Source: Sabulibacter ruber
GTDB lineage: Bacteria > Bacteroidota > Bacteroidia > Cytophagales > Hymenobacteraceae
Direction: 5' to 3'
DNA length: 64,000 nucleotides
NCBI RefSeq assembly: GCF_017355955.1
Contig: NZ_JAFFID010000001.1
Coordinates: forward strand, 186,001 to 250,000
The notes under the pieces were generated by a model. The model saw only the letters and a program-made list of their open reading frames with translations. It ran no database searches and was not told the DNA's origin. The position numbers and the translations under genes were made by a program. This document shows positions 34,206 to 43,297 of the stretch, piece after piece; the first letter of the stretch is position 1; each line of letters starts with the position of its first letter.

Positions 34206-34940
34206 CTATTTCAAGGCGTAATACAGCATTATGCCCAGGAACACCAGCACAGAAGGTGGCTTGCAGGAACACCGTGGAAAGCAGACCCTTCACAAAGCCC
34301 TAGACGGTCTTCTGGCCCGTGAACTGCAAGCAGGCCATGGCGAAATATAGCGCGTAAAGCAGCAGATAACCCTGAATGATCCAAAGGTGAAGCTGCGGAA
34401 AAAGCATCAGGCAGGGAATGATCAGCACCAGAAAGAAAACGGTCCGTTCCCCGGCAGTATAGGAGGACAGAACGCCGCACTCAGAAAGTTTACTCCTTTT
34501 TTTTTAAAAGCAGGAACGTGTATAAAGCACTGAGAGGCACGGTAAAGAAGATGACCAAATTAAAGTGTTTCGTCATCTGGGCCGCAATAGGGTTGCAGAT
34601 TTAGCCTGAAACAAATCCACTCCAGAGAGATTCAGCAAGATAATGGAGAGCGCTACCATCACTACCAGGAAGTTGAAGGGGTTGTATAGGCTTTTCCGTT
34701 TACCCTCTGCATAAGCCCGCGCCACGTAGCCTGGGCGGGTAAGGAGGCTCCCGATCAACCCGAAAACACTCTTGTCTGTATATGCGTGAAGGCATGGAAG
34801 AGCTCATGCAGAATGTGCTCTATGCTAAGCTGATGCGTGTGCGTGCTTTGTCCGCAGGTAGGGCAGAATTGCTGATGTTCCTGGTACTGCGCAGAACAGT
34901 TCAGGCATGTTTTGGTGACCGAAGTGGTGAGCGTTTCCAT
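34206..34940 (-). pseudogene. Decayed DUF3667 membrane protein gene
   Basis: Reading the minus strand from the ATG at 34940 gives a zinc-ribbon start ('KTCLNCSAQYQEHQQFCPTCGQ', CxxC...CxxC) and a 'LHELFHAFTH' segment, which are DUF3667 features. The frame then breaks near 34775; the next frame carries 'LTRPGYVARAYAEGKRKSLYN' split from the start. A further break occurs near 34590, another at a run of T near 34500, a TAG stop near 34300, and a last shift near 34255 before a final hydrophobic end at 34206. The parts are collinear with a multi-membrane-span protein. At least four lesions make a functional product very unlikely. Confidence 0.75.
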
Positions 34941-35108
34941 CTTTCCTGCGTTGAAGAAGGAAAAAAACATAATATGGGTTAAGTATTACAAAGTAGATGC
35001 TATAGCTAAGCGGAAAGAGGATAAACCTTAAAGGTCTGAGAGGCCCAAAAAGGAAGGCGGAGAATACCAGGAAGTCTGATTTCCATTTCTGTTCCCTTTT
35101 CCGGAAAT

Positions 35109-35741
35109 TTGCCCCAAAACACCCGTATTCCGTTGACCAGCCCAGCCGTTCCGCACCGCCATTTTATTCTGCACAAGCCCTTCGGCTACCTCAGCCAGTT
35201 CATCACCGATGCTCGCAAAAAGAAGCTGCTGGGCGATCTGTACGATTTCCCGGCCGGAACCATGGCCATCGGGCGGCTGGACCAGGACAGTGAGGGCATT
35301 CTGCTGCTGACCACCGATGGGAAGATGAGCGAGTACGTACGCGGCCGCAAGGTAGAAAAGGAGTATTACGCCCAGGTAGATGGTATCATCACCCAGGAGG
35401 CAATAGACCGGTTGCGGCAGGGCGGTATTGAAATTGCCCACGAGAAGCAGATCTACAGAACTTTGCCCTGCCAAGCCACCGCTTTAGATCCCGCGCCCGC
35501 TTTCCCGGAAAGGTCACGACGGGTCCGCGATGACCGGCACGGCCCCACCAGTTGGGTTTCCATCACCCTCACCGAAGGCAAGAACCGCCAGGTCAGGAAA
35601 ATGACCGCCGCCGTGGGTTTTCCTACGCTCCGCCTGATCAGGGTGCGCATTGGGGAGATCTATTTAGGGGAAATGGCACCCGGCGAAGTAAGAGAAGTAA
35701 AGGAATTTACCCTGTCCCCGGCTGAGGTTTCGGTTGAGTAG
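35109..35741 (+). CDS. Ribosomal large subunit pseudouridine synthase (RluE/RsuA family)
   Basis: About 210 residues, TTG start at 35109; the frame holds no ATG between an upstream TGA and the conserved core. The domain opens with 'FILHKPFGYLSQF' and contains the catalytic aspartate motif 'AIGRLDQDSEGILLLTTDG' (Asp in GRLD). It closes with 'GKNRQVRKMTAAVGFPTLRLIR', which is the RluE-like hallmark. It lacks the N-terminal S4 domain present in RluB/RluF, so it fits RluE (U2457 of 23S rRNA in E. coli numbering). It is cytoplasmic and monocistronic. The 'FPERSRRVRDDRH' stretch aligns with the same-length loop in RluE and is not an insertion. Confidence 0.85.
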   Translation: MPQNTRIPLTSPAVPHRHFILHKPFGYLSQFITDARKKKLLGDLYDFPAGTMAIGRLDQDSEGILLLTTDGKMSEYVRGRKVEKEYYAQVDGIITQEAIDRLRQGGIEIAHEKQIYRTLPCQATALDPAPAFPERSRRVRDDRHGPTSWVSITLTEGKNRQVRKMTAAVGFPTLRLIRVRIGEIYLGEMAPGEVREVKEFTLSPAEVSVE

Positions 35742-35857
35742 TCACCTTAAGGCTCTAATCCTCTTTTGCAGGTAAGCAGCATCCAACAGCTTTTCTAAGT
35801 GACAGTACTCCCCAAGTTATCTCAAATGAGGGTAGCGATGTTGAAGAGGGCTTGACT

Positions 35858-35894
35858 GTTTTCAATCTACATTCCTAAAAAGGAGCCTGAAAAC
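35858..35894. repeat. 36-nt-class hairpin repeat (copy 10, 37 nt)
   Basis: GTTTTCAATC... and ...GAGCCTGAAAAC pair at the ends, extended by CT/AG outside. It is between co-directional genes and 160 bp upstream of the PAS-LuxR gene. Confidence 0.5.
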
Positions 35895-35995
35895 AGAAAC
35901 AGGTGGTTTATTTTACACCTGAAATCCCCTGGATGAGCTTGTTTTTAGGGCAAACCAAGGTAAAATTCAGTTCTTTTTCAGTATCTTCCTGCATC

Positions 35996-36007
35996 AGGTA
36001 ATTACCT
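35996..36007. promoter_or_regulatory. Perfect 12-bp palindrome in front of the PAS-LuxR gene
   Basis: AGGTAATTACCT ends 11 bp before the ATG at 36019. It uses the same half-site letters (AGGTA/TACCT) as the elements at 469-488 and 56137-56160 but in reversed order. It could be an operator for the regulator's own gene. Confidence 0.4.
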
Positions 36008-36018
36008 AAAGAAATATT

Positions 36019-36720
36019 ATGGAGGTGATCTCTACCCAAACAGAAGAAGTGGAGAAGCTGCAGCGGCAGTTGGAGGCATTGAAAGAGAAGTGTGCCTTTC
36101 TGGAGAAAGTAGTGCAAGAGGTGCCCGCCAATATCTATATATCTGACCTGCAGGAAGGGGTGGTGTGGTGCAACCGAACCAACGAAGAAACCCTGGGCTA
36201 TTCTCTGGAGGAAATCCAGGAAATGGGCGGCCTGGAGTATCTTCGGAAGATTGTGCACCCCGAGGACCATTGCGTACAGGATGACAGCATTACCCATTAC
36301 CAGGAGTTCACCGGACCCGAATACGGCGGCATTTTCCGGGCCAGGCACAAAGACCAGCCAGACTATAAGTGGTTCATGGGCTGGGCCAAAGCCTTTTCCA
36401 AATCAGACGCCGGAGAGGTGAAGGAACTGCTCTGCGTGGATGTAGACATGAGTCCGCGCATGAACACTGAGAAGCAGTTGATTACCGCCCTGCAAGAGAA
36501 CCTGAAACAGAAAAACCGCTTGCTCATCAACAGCCTGAGCAAACGCGAACTGGAGATTCTTACCATGGTGTGCCAAGGCATGAGCTCCAAGCAGATTGCC
36601 GGCAAGCTGTTCCTGAGCTTCCATACCATCACCACCCACCGGCGCAACATCCAAACCCGCCTGGGCACCAGCAACGTGGCCGATATGGTGGCCCTGGCCA
36701 AAGAGGCCGGCCTGGGCTGA
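36019..36720 (+). CDS. PAS domain transcriptional regulator with LuxR-type HTH
   Basis: 233 residues with three parts. Residues 1-35 are a coiled coil (heptad-like 'EVEKLQRQLEALKEKCAFLE'). Residues 40-150 are a PAS domain, recognisable from 'IYISDLQEGVVWCNRTNEET' and 'IVHPEDH'. The last 65 residues are a LuxR/NarL-type winged HTH ('LSKRELEILTMVCQGMSS' ... 'NIQTRLGTSNVADMVALA'). There is no receiver domain, so it senses through PAS. It is a candidate binder of the NarL-like palindromes in this window. A palindrome directly precedes its start, which would suit autoregulation. Confidence 0.82.
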   Translation: MEVISTQTEEVEKLQRQLEALKEKCAFLEKVVQEVPANIYISDLQEGVVWCNRTNEETLGYSLEEIQEMGGLEYLRKIVHPEDHCVQDDSITHYQEFTGPEYGGIFRARHKDQPDYKWFMGWAKAFSKSDAGEVKELLCVDVDMSPRMNTEKQLITALQENLKQKNRLLINSLSKRELEILTMVCQGMSSKQIAGKLFLSFHTITTHRRNIQTRLGTSNVADMVALAKEAGLG

Positions 36721-36874
36721 TCCATTTCCGGGTAAATACGGTTTTTCCGTGGTAATCCGTCTTAATTCCAACTCCTGCTGAACGGTACGGTTTACTAGTC
36801 GTTAAAACAACCTGGGCTTGGGCTCTTTTCTGAAAAACACCGCAGAAACGTTTCTCATTTAACCAGCAAAGTTT

Positions 36875-37912
36875 ATGGCAGTAAAACTGAAACCCCTTTC
36901 AGAACAGGTTATTGTAATCACGGGCGCCTCCAGCGGCATTGGGCTGCCTACCGCCCGCATGGCCGCCAAAAAGGGAGCCAAAGTAGTGGTAGCCGCCCGC
37001 AACCGGGAGGCTCTGCATAATTTAGTGAACGAGATCAATGCTAGCGGGGGGCGGGCCGAGTTTGTAGTGGCCGATGTGGGGGTAGAGGAAGACGTAAAAC
37101 GCATAGGGGAAGCGGCAGTGGCAGCCTTCGGGGGCTTTGACACCTGGGTGAACAATGCCGGAATCTCCATCTTCGGGTCGGCTTTGGAGGTGAGCATCCC
37201 AGACATGAAGCGCATGTTTGACACCAACTTCTGGGGAGTGGTGTACGGCTGCCGCACGGCGGTAGCGCACTTCAGGGAGCGGGGCGGACCGGGAGCCATT
37301 GTGAACGTGGGTACTTTGTTCGGGGACCGGGCGCCTATGGTGCAGGGCACCTACGCCGCGGCAAAACATGCGGTACACGGTTACAATGACATGCTGCGCA
37401 TGGAGCTGGAAGCCGCCGGAGACCCCATCACAGTATCGCTCATCAAACCCGGCCGCATAGACACGCCTTACAATGAACACGCCCGCAGCTACTTAGATAA
37501 GCAGCCGTCGCACCAGGGAATGGTGTACCCGCCCGCCTCGGTGGCCGAGTCCATTTTGTTTTGTGCCGCCCATCCCAAACGCGAAATGTACGTGGGTTTC
37601 CAGGCGAAATTCTTTGTGAAACTGGCCGGCATTGCCCCGCGGTTCACCGATAAGCTGATGGAAAAAGTAGATTACCCCACCCAGCATGACGAGCGCCCCT
37701 CCAGAGACGTGGAAGACAACGCGCTGTACCATGCCGGTTACGGGTTGCAGGAGCGGGGCACTAACGCCGGTTGGAAACGCCCGCGCAGCCTATACGTGAA
37801 AGTACAGAAGCATCCGGCGCTTACCTGGTGGATTACCATTGCCGGAATAGGCCTAGCGGCTGCCGCCTGGAACGCCAACCGCAAAGTGAACGCCAAACCA
37901 GGTGTTGCTTAA
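36875..37912 (+). CDS. SDR oxidoreductase with C-terminal membrane anchor
   Basis: A 345-residue short-chain dehydrogenase. TGASSGIG is at residues 16-23, NNAG at about 91-94, and the catalytic Y160 and K164 lie in 'TYAAAKHAV'. The usual serine is at or near the 'NVGTLFG' strand and may be replaced by threonine. Beyond the 250-residue SDR core there is a 60-residue linker and a hydrophobic segment 'TWWITIAGIGLAAAAWNA' at about 315-332, which suggests attachment to the inner membrane. The substrate is unknown. It begins 154 bp after the PAS-LuxR gene and is followed by a 36-nt-class hairpin. Confidence 0.78.
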   Translation: MAVKLKPLSEQVIVITGASSGIGLPTARMAAKKGAKVVVAARNREALHNLVNEINASGGRAEFVVADVGVEEDVKRIGEAAVAAFGGFDTWVNNAGISIFGSALEVSIPDMKRMFDTNFWGVVYGCRTAVAHFRERGGPGAIVNVGTLFGDRAPMVQGTYAAAKHAVHGYNDMLRMELEAAGDPITVSLIKPGRIDTPYNEHARSYLDKQPSHQGMVYPPASVAESILFCAAHPKREMYVGFQAKFFVKLAGIAPRFTDKLMEKVDYPTQHDERPSRDVEDNALYHAGYGLQERGTNAGWKRPRSLYVKVQKHPALTWWITIAGIGLAAAAWNANRKVNAKPGVA

Positions 37913-37931
37913 AGTACATTTTTAGCTTCCT

Positions 37932-37967
37932 GTTTCGGGGCTGTTTTCCAGGAATCGGCCCCAAAAC
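37932..37967. repeat. 36-nt hairpin repeat (copy 11)
   Basis: GTTTCGGGGCTGTTTTCC and GGAATCGGCCCCAAAAC pair with few mismatches, extended outward by CCT/AGG. It starts 19 bp past the SDR stop. Confidence 0.75.
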
Positions 37968-38052
37968 AGGACCTTCCCATCTTCGGTCTGCCGGTCATAG
38001 GTAACTTTCTTTTAAAGTTTTCGTGCTAAGCATAGAAGAAATACTGAAGGCT

Positions 38053-38910
38053 ATGGCAACTAACCCGCATTTACACCAAAGCAAAGATGACAAGTTCATC
38101 CCGATGACGTCCATCTCCACCGGCCAGATCAAACAGGTACGGCCAGATGTCTACTATTACACAAACCAGATCGTGAACTTTGCCCTGGTAGGGAATGCCT
38201 CACACTGGGTGCTGGTAGATGCGGGCATGCCAAAATCGGCGCAGGAAATCATGGACGTTGCCAAAGGTGTCTTCGGGAGCATGGCGCGACCAGCGGCCAT
38301 TATTTTGACGCACGGGCACTTTGACCACGTGGGTGGCCTGGCCGGTATTCTGGAGGCCTGGCACGTGCCGGTGTACGCACACCCGCTGGAGTTTCCTTTC
38401 CTTACGGGCAAAATGGCCTACCCGGAGCCAGATGTGACGGTAGAGGGTGGCATGCTGGCCAAGATTTCTTCCATTTACCCGCATGAACCCATTGACATCA
38501 GCTCCGCTAATTTACAGTTGCTGCCCGAAGACGGCTCCGTACCCGGCATGCCGGGCTGGGGCTGGGTGTTTACTCCGGGCCACTCACCGGGGCACGTGGC
38601 ACTTTTCCGGGAGGCCGACCGCACCCTCATTTCCGGCGATGCGGTGATTACCGTTAAGCAGGACTCTTTTTATAAGGTTCTGATGCAAACCGAGGAAGTA
38701 CAGGGGCCACCCCGCTACCTCACCACCGACTGGCAGGCGGCCTGGGAATCGGTGAGAAAACTGGAAGCCCTAAGGCCGGATCTGATTGTTCCGGGCCACG
38801 GGCAGTATATGCAGGGCGAGGCGTTAACCAGAGGCCTGCGCAGGCTGGTAGAAGAGTTTCAAATCATTGCCATACCAGACCACGGTAAATTTGTGCAAGG
38901 CAAAAAATAA
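38053..38910 (+). CDS. MBL-fold metallohydrolase (glyoxalase II-like)
   Basis: 285 residues from the ATG at 38053; a GTG 30 bp upstream is possible. The metal-binding motif is 'LTHGHFDHVGG' with H87, H89, D91 and H92. 'TPGHSPGHVALF' and 'LISGDAV' provide further ligands and 'VPGHGQYM' closes the site. This is the general hydroxyacylglutathione hydrolase-like branch of the MBL superfamily, and the substrate cannot be told. It is cytoplasmic, with no signal peptide. A bidirectional terminator follows. Confidence 0.8.
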   Translation: MATNPHLHQSKDDKFIPMTSISTGQIKQVRPDVYYYTNQIVNFALVGNASHWVLVDAGMPKSAQEIMDVAKGVFGSMARPAAIILTHGHFDHVGGLAGILEAWHVPVYAHPLEFPFLTGKMAYPEPDVTVEGGMLAKISSIYPHEPIDISSANLQLLPEDGSVPGMPGWGWVFTPGHSPGHVALFREADRTLISGDAVITVKQDSFYKVLMQTEEVQGPPRYLTTDWQAAWESVRKLEALRPDLIVPGHGQYMQGEALTRGLRRLVEEFQIIAIPDHGKFVQGKK

Positions 38911-38912
38911 AG

Positions 38913-38947
38913 AAAAGGGAGGGCAGCCATCAACTGCGCTCCCTTTT
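38913..38947. terminator. Bidirectional intrinsic terminator
   Basis: AAAAGGGAG (38913-38921) pairs with CTCCCTTTT (38939-38947), with partial pairing inside. It separates convergent MBL and DUF4126 genes. Confidence 0.8.
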
Positions 38948-38960
38948 CCTTTATCCCAAG

Positions 38961-39446
38961 TTATTGTTTTAGAACGGCGGTTCCTACCTTCAGGGCCAAC
39001 GCGTCTTCCATCACCGCAAAGGTGGCATCTGGTAAACCGGTGAGTTTGCCAAGTTTCTGCCGGAGGAAATAGAACGCATAAGAAGAGACCAGGGCACCCA
39101 CTACCCCCAGCAAACCACCCGTGACTTTGCTTTCGCCTTCCGCTTCGGCCACGGTAGCACCCACCAGGGCGCCAGAGACCACCCGGGGGAGCAACTGAAG
39201 CGGAGCTATCCGGTTAGGCAGTTGCGGAAATTTATCGCCAATCAACTCCGCTACCGCCAGTATCTTTAAACTGGTAGATACATTTTTGTTTTGCAGGAAG
39301 TTAAGGCCGGTACCTTCCAGGAAAAAGGTAGGCGATTTGGCGTAATGATCGGTGACCAGGGCGGGGGCGGTCATGGCCCGCATGCCGGCAATGGCTCCCA
39401 AAGCCAGCGCTTTCTGATGGGTAGTGGAGGTGCTTGTCAGGTTCAT
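38961..39446 (-). CDS. DUF4126 integral membrane protein
   Basis: 161 residues from the ATG at 39446; a longer in-frame reading to 39593 adds 49 unrelated residues and is rejected. Three to four hydrophobic segments are interspersed with a polar region: 'ALALGAIAGMRAMTAPALV' at the start, 'LLPRVVSGALVGATVAEAE' and 'GLLGVVGALVSSYAFYFL' later. The 'G+RAMTAPA' motif and the 'A..GD+.P..P.R' segment ('ELIGDKFPQLPNRI') are DUF4126 features. Family function is unknown. It stands alone, convergent with the MBL gene. Confidence 0.75.
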   Translation of the reverse strand: MNLTSTSTTHQKALALGAIAGMRAMTAPALVTDHYAKSPTFFLEGTGLNFLQNKNVSTSLKILAVAELIGDKFPQLPNRIAPLQLLPRVVSGALVGATVAEAEGESKVTGGLLGVVGALVSSYAFYFLRQKLGKLTGLPDATFAVMEDALALKVGTAVLKQ

Positions 39447-39693
39447 AGTGTCTTCTGTTTGTCTGTTGTTTGTCACATATACTACATACGTAAAAAGTAC
39501 AGGAATAAAATCGGGTTCGCCGCTAATTTGTGGTAAGTCCGCGCTTATTGCTGTACAGGAAGGGTGAGATGGGAGAGGTTCCGGATAGGGCAATTCAGGG
39601 CAAATGGTGTTCCCAAGAACGATTTTTGCTTAACTTGACGTTTCCAAAGTAGCCATGGGTTTTATTAACGCCCGGGCTATTTGTTTCTGAACA

Positions 39694-41577
39694 ATGGTCA
39701 AGTCTTTTATATTATCCTCCGCCCGCATGTCTTCCTCGGAAATTAAACTTAAAATGGTGCAGCTTTGCCTGTGCCTGGGAGTTTTAACCGCCTTCTCCTG
39801 CAGCACTTTTGCGCAGAGAAACGAAAACAAACAAAACCAGTCCTGGCTGCAGCAGCATAAAGAAGCAGGTAAAAGCATTGTTTTGCTGAACAACCAGTCT
39901 GGTTTAGTGCCATTGCAGGATCTGCAACAGAAAATTGCCAGCGTTTCTATTGAAGTGGAGCATGCTGCCCAGTTTGACAGTTTGCTGAACAAATACACCA
40001 GCGTGACCGCGTTCCCGGCCTCGGTGTACGACCAGAAAGCTACCTACAGCCGCCTGGCCCAGGACCTTGCGTCTTTCTCCACGGTGATTGTTCAGGTGAA
40101 GACATCGGCTTTGAAAGACCATCGTACCATTGCTTTTCTGGAAAACCTGCAACATACCAAGCAGGTAATTGTGGCCGCTTTCGGGAACGTGTCAAACCTG
40201 GAGTTTGCCGATGCCTTGACTATGCCGATCATTTGGTCTGAGAAAGAAACGCCCGTTACCGCTAACTACGCGGCGCAGCTGGTGTTTGGCGGGGTTCCGG
40301 CTACGGCTACCTTAGACAAAGCCTTGTCTGCCAAATACACCACAGGAACAGGTTTCAAGACGGCCCCTACCCGGCTGAAGTACACCGTGCCCGAGGAAGT
40401 AGGCATCAAAAGCGAGACCTTGCACCAATCCGTGGACGCCATTGTGAACGAGGCCATTCAACAGCAGGCCACACCGGGCGCGGTGGTGTTGGTGGCCAAA
40501 GACGGCAAAGTGGTGTTCAACAAAGCCTACGGATCGCATACCTATGACAAAACCCAGGCTACCCAGATCACCGATATCTTTGATCTGGCTTCTGTGACGA
40601 AGGTTTCCGCTACCACCATGGCGGTGATGAACCTGTATGACCAGCATAAAATTGGCTTGGATTCTACCTTCGGGCAGTACGTGCCATCGGCCAGGAACAC
40701 CAACAAAGCCGATATAAAGGTAAAGGATCTGCTGCTGCATCAATCTGGTTTACCGGCCGGCGTGTTCCTGCCCTTGCAGAAAGAAGATGTGAGTTTGGTT
40801 TCAACCCCTAAATACACCATTAAAGTATCAGACAGCGCGTACCTGCGCAGCGATTACTTTCAGGATGTGATCTGGCCCCGTATGCTGAACGCCAAAATGG
40901 GCGATAAAAACAAGTACGTGTACGCCGATGTGAGCATGTATTACCTGAAAGAAGCCGTAGAGCGCCAGGCCAAGGTTCCCCTTGATTCATTTGTTTCCTC
41001 CCAGTTCTACCTGCCTTTGGGTATGCAGACGGCCGGTTTCCTGCCCCTGAACCGCTTCCCGCAGAGCCGCATTGTACCCACCGAGTTTGACGGTACGTTC
41101 CGGAAATCCCTGCTCAGAGGATACGTGCATGATGGGGGCGCTGCCCGCATGGGAGGCGTTTCTGGGCACGCCGGGTTGTTTGCCACCGCCAATGACCTGG
41201 CTATTCTGTACCAGATGATGCTCAACGGCGGCAGCTATGGCGGTAAACAATACATTCAGCCGCAGACGGTGCAGTTGTTTACTTCTAAACAGTCGGCGGT
41301 GAGCAGGAGAAGACTGGGCTTTGACGGCTGGGACGCCGACAGTGTGAAAGGATATCCGGCTAAACTTGCTTCACCTGAGACCTACGGGCATACAGGCTAC
41401 ACCGGAACCTGCGTGTGGGTAGACCCTAAAAGCAAGTTGGTATTCGTATTCCTCTCAAACCGGGTGCATCCCAAGGTTTCAAACAAATTGCTTTCGCTCA
41501 GAACCCGCCAGCGTGTTTTAGATGCGGTGTATTCCTCTATGCAGTCAGAGAAAGTAGCGGCGGTTAAAGGCAACTAA
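39694..41577 (+). CDS. GH3 C-terminal-like domain fused to class C beta-lactamase-like serine hydrolase
   Basis: About 627 residues. The signal peptide is 'VQLCLCLGVLTAFSCSTFAQ', so the true start may be the ATG 20 codons downstream of 39694. Residues 45-215 resemble the C-terminal domain of glycoside hydrolase family 3 ('GKSIVLLNNQSGLVPLQDL'), but the catalytic N-terminal GH3 barrel is absent. From about 230 to 610 follows a serine beta-lactamase-like domain with SxxK in 'DLASVTKVSAT' and 'GHTGYTG' as the KTG-like motif. Bacteroidota often encode complete GH3-beta-lactamase fusions; here half is missing. It is probably periplasmic, acting on peptidoglycan-like substrates. Confidence 0.75.
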   Translation: MVKSFILSSARMSSSEIKLKMVQLCLCLGVLTAFSCSTFAQRNENKQNQSWLQQHKEAGKSIVLLNNQSGLVPLQDLQQKIASVSIEVEHAAQFDSLLNKYTSVTAFPASVYDQKATYSRLAQDLASFSTVIVQVKTSALKDHRTIAFLENLQHTKQVIVAAFGNVSNLEFADALTMPIIWSEKETPVTANYAAQLVFGGVPATATLDKALSAKYTTGTGFKTAPTRLKYTVPEEVGIKSETLHQSVDAIVNEAIQQQATPGAVVLVAKDGKVVFNKAYGSHTYDKTQATQITDIFDLASVTKVSATTMAVMNLYDQHKIGLDSTFGQYVPSARNTNKADIKVKDLLLHQSGLPAGVFLPLQKEDVSLVSTPKYTIKVSDSAYLRSDYFQDVIWPRMLNAKMGDKNKYVYADVSMYYLKEAVERQAKVPLDSFVSSQFYLPLGMQTAGFLPLNRFPQSRIVPTEFDGTFRKSLLRGYVHDGGAARMGGVSGHAGLFATANDLAILYQMMLNGGSYGGKQYIQPQTVQLFTSKQSAVSRRRLGFDGWDADSVKGYPAKLASPETYGHTGYTGTCVWVDPKSKLVFVFLSNRVHPKVSNKLLSLRTRQRVLDAVYSSMQSEKVAAVKGN

Positions 41578-41746
41578 AGTACCACCGATTATGACTTGTT
41601 TTAGCTAGTTGGGCGGTAAACGGAGGTGAAATGAAATTAGCCTCCTAAGCCATTACTAGAAATGGCTGACCAAAACGGAGCCTGAAACAAAACCCCACAG
41701 AAAGAGTTTACACTAGGTATAAATCCTGATATTCCTCAATTGAGTT

Positions 41747-42298
41747 ATGGAAGAGACCACTCAACCCAACGATAAATATGAAGTAGCCACCTTTGCGGGC
41801 GGTTGCTTTTGGTGCATGGTAAAACCATTTCATAAGTATGATGGCGTCATCAGCGTGGTATCTGGGTATACCGGCGGCCATGTGCCCAACCCTACCTATG
41901 AGCAGGTTTGCTCAGAAACCACCGGCCACTATGAGGCCGTACAGGTTACGTATGATCCAAGTGTGATTTCCTACCCAGAACTCCTGACTATTTTCTGGCA
42001 ATCCATTGACCCTACTGATGCCGGTGGGCAGTTTGGCGACCGAGGCTCTTCTTACAGAACGGCTATCTTCTACCATACCGAGGAACAGAAAGAACAGGCC
42101 CAGAAATCTAAGGAAGAATTGCAGCGGTCGGGTCCGTTTGAAACGCCTGTCATCACGCCCATCATTCCGGCGGCACCTTTTTACCCCGCCGAGGCCTACC
42201 ACCAGGACTACTACAAAAAGAACCCTGGCCATTACAACCGGTACTTTGTTGGGTCGGGCAGGGCTGGTTTCCTGGAGCGGCATTGGAATCAAGCGTAA
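41747..42298 (+). CDS. msrA: Peptide methionine sulfoxide reductase MsrA
   Basis: A 183-residue enzyme that reduces the S-epimer of methionine sulfoxide. The catalytic motif 'FAGGCFWC' puts the nucleophile at C20. '[25 protein letters not shown]' (read in parts) and '[17 protein letters not shown]' are the conserved substrate-binding segments. The C-terminus lacks the extra recycling cysteines of some MsrA proteins; only C20, C23 and one mid-protein Cys are seen. No fused MsrB is present. It is cytoplasmic and followed by a perfect terminator. Confidence 0.95.
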   Translation: MEETTQPNDKYEVATFAGGCFWCMVKPFHKYDGVISVVSGYTGGHVPNPTYEQVCSETTGHYEAVQVTYDPSVISYPELLTIFWQSIDPTDAGGQFGDRGSSYRTAIFYHTEEQKEQAQKSKEELQRSGPFETPVITPIIPAAPFYPAEAYHQDYYKKNPGHYNRYFVGSGRAGFLERHWNQA

Positions 42299-42303
42299 CA
42301 AGC

Positions 42304-42333
42304 AAAAGAGGAGCCCCGGCAGGCTCCTCTTTT
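42304..42333 (+). terminator. Intrinsic terminator of msrA
   Basis: AAAAGAGGAGCC and GGCTCCTCTTTT form a perfect 12-bp stem with a 6-nt loop, 5 bp after the stop. It may also serve the convergent aldo/keto reductase gene. Confidence 0.92.
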
Positions 42334-42355
42334 ATTTGTTACGGATTAAGATTCT

Positions 42356-42391
42356 GTTTTAGAAGTGATTTTCTGATTTCAGCTCAAATAC
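42356..42391. repeat. 36-nt-class hairpin repeat (copy 12, strongly degenerate)
   Basis: GTTTTAGAAG... to ...CTCAAATAC is 36 nt with the family ends (last bases AAATAC) but only weak internal pairing. It lies just past the msrA terminator and before the end of the next gene. Confidence 0.35.
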
Positions 42392-42400
42392 AGCTTTAAC

Positions 42401-43297
42401 TTACCCGGAGGCTGAGGAATCTCCCTTGGTGAAGGTGCTGGCGCCTACCTGGTCTAAGGTCACGTAGTCTTCCTCGGTAAGCGGAATAGAGGCCGCCTGG
42501 TAGTTTTCTTCCAGGTGTTTCACCTTTGACGTACCCGGTATGAGCAAAATACAGGGTGAACGGTGCAGCAACCAACTCAGGGCCACCTGGTGAGGGGTGG
42601 CTTCGTATTTTTGGGCTACCTGCTCAATAATTTCCTGGGCTTTCAGGTTTCCGCCACCCAAGGGGTACCACGGAATAAACGCCATTGCATTGTCTTCGCA
42701 GTACATGAGTTCGGCTTCCCATTTGCGGTTGTCAAAGCTGTACATGTTCTGCACCGATACAATCTCTACATACTTCTGCGCCATCTGAATCTGCTCAATG
42801 GTCACCTCAGACAAGCCGATGTGCTTGATCAGGCCTTGTTCCTGGGCATCCTGCAGGAACTCCAGCGTTTGCTCAAACGGAATCTCAGGATCAACCCGGT
42901 GCAACTGGTACAAATCAATGCGATCCAGTTTCAGGCGTTGCAAGCTGCCTTCTAGGGCTTCCTTCAGGTGATCTGGCTTAGAATTGATGGGCCATTGGTT
43001 TGGGCCGGTGCGCAACAAGCCGCCTTTGGTGGCAATTACCAGTTCCTTTGGGTAGGGATACAGTGCCTCGGCAATGAGTTCCTCTGAGATAAAGGGCCCG
43101 TAAGAGTCGGCGGTGTCAATGAAGTTGATGCCCAGTTCCACGGTTCTTTGCAGCACCCTGATGGCTTCCTCACGGTCTTTGGGTGGTCCCCAGATGCCTT
43201 CGCCCGTGATGCGCATGGCCCCGTAGCCCATCCGGTTTACCGTAAGGTCTCCGCCAATGCTAAAGGTCGGGTGGAATGTTTTTGGTGTATCTGCCAT
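42401..43297 (-). CDS. Aldo/keto reductase (YdbC-like)
   Basis: A 298-residue NADPH-dependent oxidoreductase with the aldo/keto reductase barrel. 'GYGAMRITGEGIWGPP' marks the start, and the catalytic tetrad is seen as 'FIDTADSYG' (Asp, Tyr), 'VIATKGG' (Lys) and 'YQLHRVD' (His). The NADP-binding end is 'LIPGTSKVKHLEEN'. The closest group by feel is YdbC/AKR of unknown physiological substrate. It is cytoplasmic. Its 5' side faces the TreS-like gene across 236 bp, so both may share a control region. Confidence 0.88.
   Translation of the reverse strand: MADTPKTFHPTFSIGGDLTVNRMGYGAMRITGEGIWGPPKDREEAIRVLQRTVELGINFIDTADSYGPFISEELIAEALYPYPKELVIATKGGLLRTGPNQWPINSKPDHLKEALEGSLQRLKLDRIDLYQLHRVDPEIPFEQTLEFLQDAQEQGLIKHIGLSEVTIEQIQMAQKYVEIVSVQNMYSFDNRKWEAELMYCEDNAMAFIPWYPLGGGNLKAQEIIEQVAQKYEATPHQVALSWLLHRSPCILLIPGTSKVKHLEENYQAASIPLTEEDYVTLDQVGASTFTKGDSSASG

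Noticed and set aside
35500..35560. 'PERSRRVRDD'-like stretch in the pseudouridine synthase as a repeat-derived insertion
   Set aside because: The stretch aligns with the loop of almost the same length in RluE proteins, so it belongs to the family.
35908..36348. Reverse open frame of 146 codons over the PAS-LuxR gene
   Set aside because: It is antisense to a gene with clear PAS and HTH domains.
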